Shown piece after piece: positions 1-6,589 of a stretch of DNA of 6,589 nucleotides. Every line of letters begins with the position of its first letter. The first letter of the stretch is position 1. A program made the position numbers and the translations under genes. The notes beneath the pieces are model-generated. The model was not told where the DNA came from. It worked only from the letters and a program-made list of their open reading frames with translations, and ran no database searches. The stretch is from the NCBI GenBank assembly GCA_023700825.1, contig JAMPYE010000250.1, positions 1-6,589 on the forward strand, in the 5' to 3' direction. The stretch comes from Thermoanaerobaculia bacterium. GTDB lineage: Bacteria > Acidobacteriota > Thermoanaerobaculia > Gp7-AA8.

Positions 1-163
1 ATCCCTTGAGGACCGTAATCGGATTGATCCGATAGTCGGCCGCCACCACGCGCACCGATGGCAGCGGATCGCCTTCCCGGAGCGCGCCGTCGAGAATCAA
101 ATCGACGACACGATCCCGAAGCTGACGGTAAATCGGCTGGCTGTCGTTCCATTCACGGTCCAT
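1..163 (-). CDS. GntR-family (YtrA-type) transcriptional regulator, N-terminal part
   Basis: The first 54 codons of a gene that continues beyond base 1; it was found by translating the minus strand from the ATG at 163. The protein begins MDREWNDSQPIYRQLRDRVV and continues with LILDGALREGDPLPSVRVVAADYRI and then NPITVLKG (seen directly). The elements QPIYxQLRDxV, GxLxxGDxLPSVRxxA and NPxTVxK are the hallmark of the N-terminal winged helix-turn-helix of GntR regulators. The very short N-terminus before it and the NPxTV wording fit the YtrA subfamily, whose members are about 120-130 aa and usually repress an ABC-transporter operon that includes their own gene (family knowledge). An in-frame TGA lies six codons upstream of the ATG, so the start cannot move far. 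The Shine-Dalgarno is weak. The effector domain and any downstream ABC genes are outside the window. A palindrome about 69 bases upstream is a likely autoregulatory operator (inference). Confidence 0.85.
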   Translation of the reverse strand, partial: MDREWNDSQPIYRQLRDRVVDLILDGALREGDPLPSVRVVAADYRINPITVLKG

Positions 164-231
164 TCGAAGTTCCAGACGGCCTCAGTCCGAGAGGTGCGGA
201 TTGCCTTTCGTGACCTGGCGGTGTGTCATCG

Positions 232-253
232 GTGTTGTAGTTAACTACAACAC
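232..253. promoter_or_regulatory. Perfect 22-bp palindrome, probable GntR operator
   Basis: The half-site GTGTTGTAGTT is followed immediately by its exact reverse complement, giving 22 bp of unbroken dyad symmetry with no spacer. It sits in the most AT-rich pocket of the left end, between the GNAT gene and the start of the GntR gene at 163. Such a symmetric site fits binding by a dimeric winged-helix regulator, and GntR proteins of the YtrA type commonly repress their own promoter. A TTGCAT at 262-267 (minus strand) could be a -35 element, with the palindrome covering the -10 region, but I find no convincing -10 hexamer at ideal spacing. The TGTA-N6-TACA core also resembles operators of BlaI/CopY-like repressors, so the cognate factor is inferred from proximity only. 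Confidence 0.65.
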
Positions 254-619
254 TAACTCACATGCAAGTACTTATTTGAGGAAAGCGGCGTTCGCGCAGC
301 TGTCGCGGCCCCGGCGACAGGGATGGGGGTGGAGTCAGAGCTTCGCTCTTCTTCAGATTGCTCTGTTCGGGCGACATGTCGTTATGCATCAACGTTTTGC
401 GAACGCACGAAGCCGTCCCGGAGGCACGCCCATCGCCGACTCAGTCGGCCGAGAAGTCCTGTGTTTGAGATGCTCTAAGCCGCGGGTCAAGCATGCGTAT
501 CGACTGCTACCAGGTCGAGGTCGGCCGCCAGGGCAACGCCGCAGGCTACCGTGAGCGCGACTGCTGCGACACGAGCGGCCTCATGACGCGTGCGGGCCGA
601 AGCCGCGTGCCCCGCCAGG
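254..619. other. Gene-free stretch between the GNAT gene and the GntR promoter
   Basis: About 365 bases in which I find no credible gene on either strand; the open frames here have no family resemblance and no sensible Shine-Dalgarno. It holds three short inverted repeats: CTGTCGC/GCGACAG with a 7-base loop at 300-320, AGAGC/GCTCT with a 3-base loop at 337-349, and GCCGACT/AGTCGGC around one central base at 435-449. None is followed by a T-run on either strand, so none reads as a canonical intrinsic terminator. The 254-290 end is AT-rich and probably belongs to the GntR promoter region. Confidence 0.5.
435..449. repeat. Short inverted repeat downstream of the GNAT gene
   Basis: Seven base pairs, GCCGACT and AGTCGGC, flank a single central C. 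It lies about 170 bases past the GNAT stop codon and has no T-tract on either side. It could be a protein-binding dyad or a small part of the 3' untranslated region; a terminator role is not supported. Confidence 0.3.
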
Positions 620-1036
620 CTACTCGGGAGACAACGATAGCTGCATGCCTGGTGCGTCGGTGGCTCTCTCCACGAAGCCGTGGCGCAGGTAGAACCCCTT
701 CTTCCCTCTCGCGCAGAAGAGCTGCACGTCACGGATTCCCTCCTCGCGGCAACGCGTGAGCAGCATCGAGAGAATCCGCGAACCGACGCCGCAGCGCTGA
801 TATCGGGGATCGACGATCATGTCGTAGATCATCGCGTGCAGTACGCCGTCGGAGACGACGCGGCCGAAGCCGCAGAGTCGCTCGCCGTCCCAGGCCGAGA
901 CCGCGTGCCAGCTCTGACGGTTCGCCCGCTCCAACTCCTCCGCCGACGCGCCGTACGACGCGTTCCATCCCGTCGTCTCGAAGAGTGCGAGATACGCGTC
1001 CGCGGGCGGAGCCCCTGTCCGATAGTCGAATGACAC
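620..1036 (-). CDS. GNAT-family N-acetyltransferase
   Basis: A 138-residue protein, the usual size of a single GNAT domain. GNAT enzymes transfer an acetyl group from acetyl-CoA to an amine on a small molecule or protein; they are cytoplasmic. The acetyl-CoA-binding signature (Q/R-x-x-G-x-G/A) is visible as RYQRCGVGSRIL, preceded by the beta-4 strand wording AMIYDMIVDP and followed by a long helix. The C-terminal FYLRHGFVER matches the common FYxxxGF end of the fold. The frame is open back to an ATG at 1153, but that extension is basic, low in information and lies over an intergenic repeat. The GTG at 1036 has GGGAGG seven bases upstream and gives a normal GNAT length, so I place the start there (GTG at 1051 is an alternative). 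The substrate cannot be told. It follows the outer-membrane protein gene by 58 bases on the same strand and may be cotranscribed with it. Confidence 0.82.
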   Translation of the reverse strand: MSFDYRTGAPPADAYLALFETTGWNASYGASAEELERANRQSWHAVSAWDGERLCGFGRVVSDGVLHAMIYDMIVDPRYQRCGVGSRILSMLLTRCREEGIRDVQLFCARGKKGFYLRHGFVERATDAPGMQLSLSPE

Positions 1037-1043
1037 GTCCGTG

Positions 1044-1049
1044 CCTCCC
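1044..1049 (-). promoter_or_regulatory. Shine-Dalgarno that sets the GNAT start
   Basis: GGGAGG on the minus strand lies seven bases before the GTG at 1036. No comparable site precedes the upstream ATG at 1153, so this site decides the short start. Confidence 0.6.
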
Positions 1050-1094
1050 ACAGTTAGAGCGCGTCCCCGCGGGGGGCCGGAGGCGGGAACCCGC

Positions 1095-1775
1095 TCATCC
1101 GGCGCCCCTCGGGAGCGTCTGAATTGAACGCGACCGAACCCGGTGGCGGTCACCGCTTCGCTTTCGCCGCCACCGGCTACTCTCCGTCACCCCTTCGGGG
1201 TGGTGCCGCGCGCGCGATCCTTCGTCGCCCAGTCGCACCACCACTCCGGCGCTGATGTTGAGCGCCGTCTCGTTTTCGTCGAGGATGTCGACGCTCTGCA
1301 CCGCTGCTTCCAGTCTCATGGCGACACGATCGTGGTCACCGAAGAAGATTCTCGTTCCGACGGCGCCCTTGAGCGCGAGCCCGGAATCGTCGATCCGCGT
1401 GCTCCCGAAAAGCGACTCGTAGTCGTAATCGGCGAGCCCCACGCCGGCCTGAACGTACGGCACGACATGCGAGCCGCCCTGGAAGTTCCAGGAGGCGTTC
1501 AGCGTGTAGGTATTCAGATTCGAGGTCAGGACGTTGAGATCGGTCTCTGCCACCTCGGCCTCGATCTCGAAGTTGTCATTGACGAAGTAGCCTGCGCGGA
1601 ACGCGCTTCGCGTGCTTGCGTCGTCGTCGAAATCGGAGTCGAACTTCGAGCTTCCGAGATCGATCCCCAGCTCGACGTCTCCTTTGCCGATGAAGGTCCG
1701 CGGCTTCTCCGCGCCTAACGCGACGCCTGCGAAGAGCAGACCCGCTGTCAACATCATGAAAAATCGTTTCTGCAT
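1095..1775 (-). CDS. Small outer-membrane beta-barrel protein with aberrant C-terminal tail
   Basis: A 226-residue secreted protein. Residues 1-22 are a signal peptide (MQKRFF, then a hydrophobic core, then ALGA before EKP). Residues about 30-183 alternate polar and hydrophobic residues in strands with aromatic and Gly-rich turns (FRAGYFVNDNFEIEAEVAE, YTLNASWNF, VPYVQAGVGLADYDY, ALKGAVGTRIFF), the pattern of an eight-stranded OmpA/OMP_b-brl-type barrel. No specific function can be given. The ATG at 1775 is chosen because GAGGGG lies six bases upstream and the signal peptide starts there; the frame is open further upstream, through intergenic repeats, but that is not coding. The barrel seems to end at about VVVRLGD (residue 184). 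The last 42 residues are Arg/His-rich, are encoded largely by a dispersed repeat and lack the C-terminal aromatic residue usual for BAM substrates. A lost stop or a frameshift is therefore possible. Confidence 0.75.
   Translation of the reverse strand: MQKRFFMMLTAGLLFAGVALGAEKPRTFIGKGDVELGIDLGSSKFDSDFDDDASTRSAFRAGYFVNDNFEIEAEVAETDLNVLTSNLNTYTLNASWNFQGGSHVVPYVQAGVGLADYDYESLFGSTRIDDSGLALKGAVGTRIFFGDHDRVAMRLEAAVQSVDILDENETALNISAGVVVRLGDEGSRARHHPEGVTESSRWRRKRSGDRHRVRSRSIQTLPRGAG
1101..1202. repeat. Dispersed palindromic repeat, copy A
   Basis: Bases 1101-1149 match 1849-1897 without gaps at 38 of 49 positions. The copy contains a perfect 10-bp inverted repeat (CCGGTGGCGG at 1140-1149, CCGCCACCGG at 1167-1176, 17-base loop) and a compact hairpin CACCCC-TTC-GGGGTG at 1188-1202. 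It lies inside the 3' end of the outer-membrane protein's open frame and just upstream of the GNAT gene. Palindromic, intergenic-type sequence repeated nearby suggests a REP-like family. Confidence 0.6.
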
Positions 1776-1781
1776 GTAGTT

Positions 1782-1787
1782 CCCCTC
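1782..1787 (-). promoter_or_regulatory. Shine-Dalgarno of the outer-membrane protein gene
   Basis: GAGGGG six bases upstream of the ATG at 1775. It selects this start over an in-frame ATG eight codons upstream and over the long upstream extension of the frame. Confidence 0.6.
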
Positions 1788-1797
1788 GTAGTGATCC

Positions 1798-1803
1798 ATT
1801 GTA
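1798..1803 (-). promoter_or_regulatory. Possible -10 element for the outer-membrane protein gene
   Basis: TACAAT on the minus strand matches the sigma-70 -10 consensus at five of six positions and lies 22 bases upstream of the ATG at 1775. No good -35 hexamer is seen at 16-18 bases upstream. The signal is suggestive only, but the gene follows a repeat-filled gap and plausibly needs its own promoter. Confidence 0.28.
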
Positions 1804-1848
1804 GTTGTGGTGCGACGTGGTTCTCGTCGTCGCCCGCCGGTTCGTCGT

Positions 1849-1914
1849 GGCGCCCCTCCGGGGCGCTTGCATTGAATCCGTCCTGATCCGGTGGCGGCGC
1901 CTCGATTCCACCGG
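1849..1914. repeat. Dispersed palindromic repeat, copy B
   Basis: The counterpart of copy A. It opens with a perfect hairpin GCGCCCC-TCC-GGGGCGC at 1850-1866 and ends with a 7-bp inverted repeat (CCGGTGG at 1888-1894, CCACCGG at 1908-1914). The 49-base core shared with copy A has the same length in both copies. It lies between the RND pump gene and the outer-membrane protein gene, next to the larger cruciform element. Confidence 0.6.
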
Positions 1915-1920
1915 TTGTGC

Positions 1921-2032
1921 GTGGCGCAGGCACTCCTTCGTGCGCGTCGCCGAAGGCGACTCGAAGGTTCCGGCGCGGTACCTCGACAGGGCGGCGGTTC
2001 GCGCCGCGCGCAGGCAGGAGTGCCTGCGCCAC
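1921..2032. repeat. 112-base cruciform element with 17-bp terminal inverted repeat
   Basis: A perfect 17-bp inverted repeat closes the element: GTGGCGCAGGCACTCCT at 1921-1937 and its reverse complement at 2016-2032. After a short mismatched stretch the arm continues with TGCGC (1941-1945) against GCGCA (2008-2012). Three hairpins fill the interior: GTCGCC-GAA-GGCGAC (1946-1960), an imperfect TCGAAGGTTCC/GGTACCTCGA (1961-1986) and GCGGCG-GTTCG-CGCCGC (1991-2007). This is a four-way-junction layout. There is no coding sequence inside and no T-run, so it is neither a transposase gene nor a classical terminator. It starts 24 bases past the RND stop codon. A non-autonomous mobile or REP/MITE-like element is the most likely reading; protection of the operon's mRNA 3' end is possible. 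Confidence 0.7.
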
Positions 2033-2056
2033 ATGAGGCAGCTCGCGTTTCATTGC

Positions 2057-5176
<3,120 letters not shown>

Positions 5177-5187
5177 GATGCCCTCCG

Positions 5188-6093
5188 TTACTTCTCGACG
5201 GTGACGCGAGAGAAGAGGCCCGGGCTGAGCAGCCCGGCCTGGTTGTCGACGTCGGCTTCGACCATGAACGTGCGCGTCGCCGGGTCGACGACGCCTCCGA
5301 TCATCGAGACGCGCCCATGGAACGGCTCCGCGCCGTAGGCGTCGGTCGTCGCGCTCACGCCTTGCCCGTTGTGGATGCGACCGAGGTATTGCTCGGGGAG
5401 ACGGAAGCGGAGGCGGAGGGGCGAGGTCTGCGCGACGATGAACGCAGCGCCGTCGCCGAGGCGCTCGCCGACGCTCACCATCTTCTGCTCGACGACGCCG
5501 TCGAACGGCGCGCGGAGCGTCGCATCGGCGATCCGCTGGCGGATCGTCGCGACGACCGCCTCACCGGCCTGGCGCGCCGCGGTCGATGATTCGAGCGCGG
5601 TGCGCGCGCGGTCGTACGCAGCTGGAGGAATCGACTCGGTCGCGATCAGCTCGCGCTTACGCTCGAGCTCGCGCGCGGCATCCTTCTCGATCGCGCTCGC
5701 CCGCGCGAGCTCCGCCTCGGCGCGCCTGAGCTCGAGCACGAGGTAGTCGGTCTCGAACGCGGCGAGAGGCTGGCCTGCGCGGACGCGCTCGCCTTCGCGA
5801 ACGAAGACGGCGGCGACGCGGCCCGGGTTCTTCGGCGCGAGCTGCGAACGCGCCGACGAGATCAGCTCGCCGGTCGCGGTGATCGCTTCCGGCGCAGTCG
5901 TGTCCGCCCTAGCAGCAGGCTGCGCCTTCGGTGTTGCCGTGGGCGTTGTCGTCGCTGTCTCAGGCTTCCTGAGGTCCTGCACGTCAGCTGGAAGCGTCGT
6001 CGCCGCCACGGGAGTCGCCGTGCCCGCCCTTTCGGGCGAGCACCCCGCGGCCAGCGCTGCGATGAGAGTGATGGATACGAGAGTCGTGCGCAT
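5188..6093 (-). CDS. Periplasmic adaptor (membrane fusion) lipoprotein of the RND system
   Basis: A 301-residue adaptor that would bridge the RND pump and the TolC-like channel in the periplasm. Residues 1-18 form a lipoprotein signal (hydrophobic stretch, then LAAGC with Cys18 as the lipidation site), followed by a Thr/Pro/Ala-rich linker to about 70. The first half of the lipoyl domain is at about 88-118 (GRVAAVFVREGERVRAGQPL), an alpha-helical coiled-coil hairpin at about 115-190 rich in Ala, Glu and Arg, the second lipoyl half at 190-222 (ATLRAPFDGVVEQKMVSVGE), and the beta-barrel domain at 223-301. The protein stops at FSRVTVEK, where most RND adaptors (350-400 aa) continue into a membrane-proximal domain, so that domain is missing. 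AAGGAG lies seven bases before the ATG, overlapping the end of the upstream gene, and only one base separates that gene's stop from this start. Translational coupling is likely. Confidence 0.93.
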   Translation of the reverse strand: MRTTLVSITLIAALAAGCSPERAGTATPVAATTLPADVQDLRKPETATTTPTATPKAQPAARADTTAPEAITATGELISSARSQLAPKNPGRVAAVFVREGERVRAGQPLAAFETDYLVLELRRAEAELARASAIEKDAARELERKRELIATESIPPAAYDRARTALESSTAARQAGEAVVATIRQRIADATLRAPFDGVVEQKMVSVGERLGDGAAFIVAQTSPLRLRFRLPEQYLGRIHNGQGVSATTDAYGAEPFHGRVSMIGGVVDPATRTFMVEADVDNQAGLLSPGLFSRVTVEK

Positions 6094-6094
6094 T

Positions 6095-6589
6095 TCAGTG
6101 CTCCTTCGAAAGAAGTGTCGATTTCAGTGAGCCAGCCGCGTGCCATACGCGCAGCTCCGCGAGCTTCGCCTCGAGAGCGCCTAACGCGACCGCCCGTCGG
6201 GCCTGCGCGAGCGATGTCTCCGCGGAGTCGATGTCGAGCGAGGTCGCTTCCTGCGACCTGTAGAGCGCCGCGATCTGCTGGTACTCCCCTTCCGACGCGG
6301 CGAGCTGCTGGCGCGCGAGCTCGAAGCTCCGGCGCGTGGTCTCTAGAGCCGCAACCGAGCGGACGAGCGCCTCTCGGACCGCCTGGCGCGTCTCGGCGAG
6401 GGAGGCCGCGGCCTGCGTCTCGCGCTCCTTCGCGATCGCGATCCGCGACGAGATCTCGCCGCTGTCGAAGATCGGGAGGTGCAGCTTCACGCTCGCCGTG
6501 CGGTTCTCGTCGAACGGGAAGTCGAGGCTCTGCTGCGTGAATGTGGCTTCGAGCGTCACCGTCGGGAGCCGCGCGCCGCGCTGCTTGCG
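6095..6589 (-). CDS. TolC-family outer-membrane efflux protein, C-terminal part
   Basis: The last 164 residues of a gene whose 5' end lies beyond the window; the frame is open to the edge and the first visible residues (RGARLPTVTLEATF) already belong to the family. The visible part covers a beta-strand segment of the outer-membrane barrel (LPTVTLEATF, then ASVKLHLPIFDSGEISSRI), where LPIFDSG is the typical OEP motif. The long periplasmic helices follow (AIAKERETQAAASLAETRQ, then SFELARQQLAASEGEYQQI, ALYRSQEATSLDIDSAETSL), ending in a short helix at AELRVWHAAGSL. Trimers of such proteins form the outer-membrane exit duct. It is the first visible gene of the efflux operon, and its stop TGA is one base from the adaptor's ATG. 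Full-length members have about 420-480 residues, so about a third is seen. Confidence 0.92.
   Translation of the reverse strand, partial: RKQRGARLPTVTLEATFTQQSLDFPFDENRTASVKLHLPIFDSGEISSRIAIAKERETQAAASLAETRQAVREALVRSVAALETTRRSFELARQQLAASEGEYQQIAALYRSQEATSLDIDSAETSLAQARRAVALGALEAKLAELRVWHAAGSLKSTLLSKEH

Noticed and set aside
300..320. CTGTCGC/GCGACAG hairpin as an intrinsic terminator
   Set aside because: A 7-bp stem with no T-tract on either strand.
487..732. Minus-strand frame ending with a signal-peptide-like stretch (VALTVACGVALAAD)
   Set aside because: The hydrophobic part is at the C-terminal end of a frame that mostly overlaps the GNAT gene out of frame; no start or ribosome binding site suits it.
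201..759. Plus-strand open frames at 201-554 and 493-759
   Set aside because: No family resemblance, Arg/Gly/Ala-rich composition, no Shine-Dalgarno, and they overlap the GntR promoter palindrome or the GNAT gene.
1065..1094. Palindrome CCCCGCGGGG and hairpin GCGGG-AA-CCCGC as a terminator after the outer-membrane protein gene
   Set aside because: Stems are short and there is no T-run on the minus strand; they may be GC-rich chance dyads.
1037..1153. Longer GNAT protein starting at the ATG at 1153
   Set aside because: The extra 39 residues are basic and overlap repeat copy A and the end of the outer-membrane protein frame; the GTG at 1036 has a much better Shine-Dalgarno and gives a normal GNAT length.

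Overview
The window is a GC-rich stretch from a Gram-negative (diderm) bacterium. A tripartite RND efflux system, an outer-membrane beta-barrel protein with a signal peptide and a lipoprotein adaptor all require an outer membrane. The high GC content, the YtrA-type GntR regulator and the GC-rich palindromic intergenic repeats remind me of Acidobacteriota or a similar soil or environmental phylum. That placement is an impression, not something the sequence proves. Every gene I can support lies on the minus strand, so transcription runs from high to low coordinates.

Right two thirds (6589 to 2057): a compact operon in the order TolC-like outer-membrane factor (its N-terminal part lies outside the window), periplasmic adaptor lipoprotein, and RND inner-membrane pump of the HAE-1 type. 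Spacing is tight: 1 base between the first two genes and 11 bases between the next two, each with a clear Shine-Dalgarno. Together they would form a proton-driven channel from inner membrane and periplasm to the outside. The adaptor is short and ends right after its beta-barrel domain.

Middle (2056 to 1776): an intergenic region filled mostly by palindromic repeats. The most striking is a 112-base element closed by a perfect 17-bp inverted repeat with three smaller hairpins inside, a four-way-junction shape. Next to it lies a second repeat whose diverged copy recurs at about 1101-1202.

Left part (1775 to 620): a small secreted outer-membrane beta-barrel protein whose reading frame runs on into the second repeat copy and so carries an odd basic C-terminal tail. 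A GNAT acetyltransferase follows, whose start is best placed at a GTG with a strong Shine-Dalgarno.

Left edge (619 to 1): about 450 bases without a gene, including a perfect 22-bp palindrome, followed by the first 54 codons of a GntR-family (YtrA-type) regulator that runs off the window. The palindrome is probably this regulator's operator. I see no phage, CRISPR, transposase, tRNA or rRNA. Apart from the intergenic repeats and the odd protein ends, this looks like an ordinary efflux locus.
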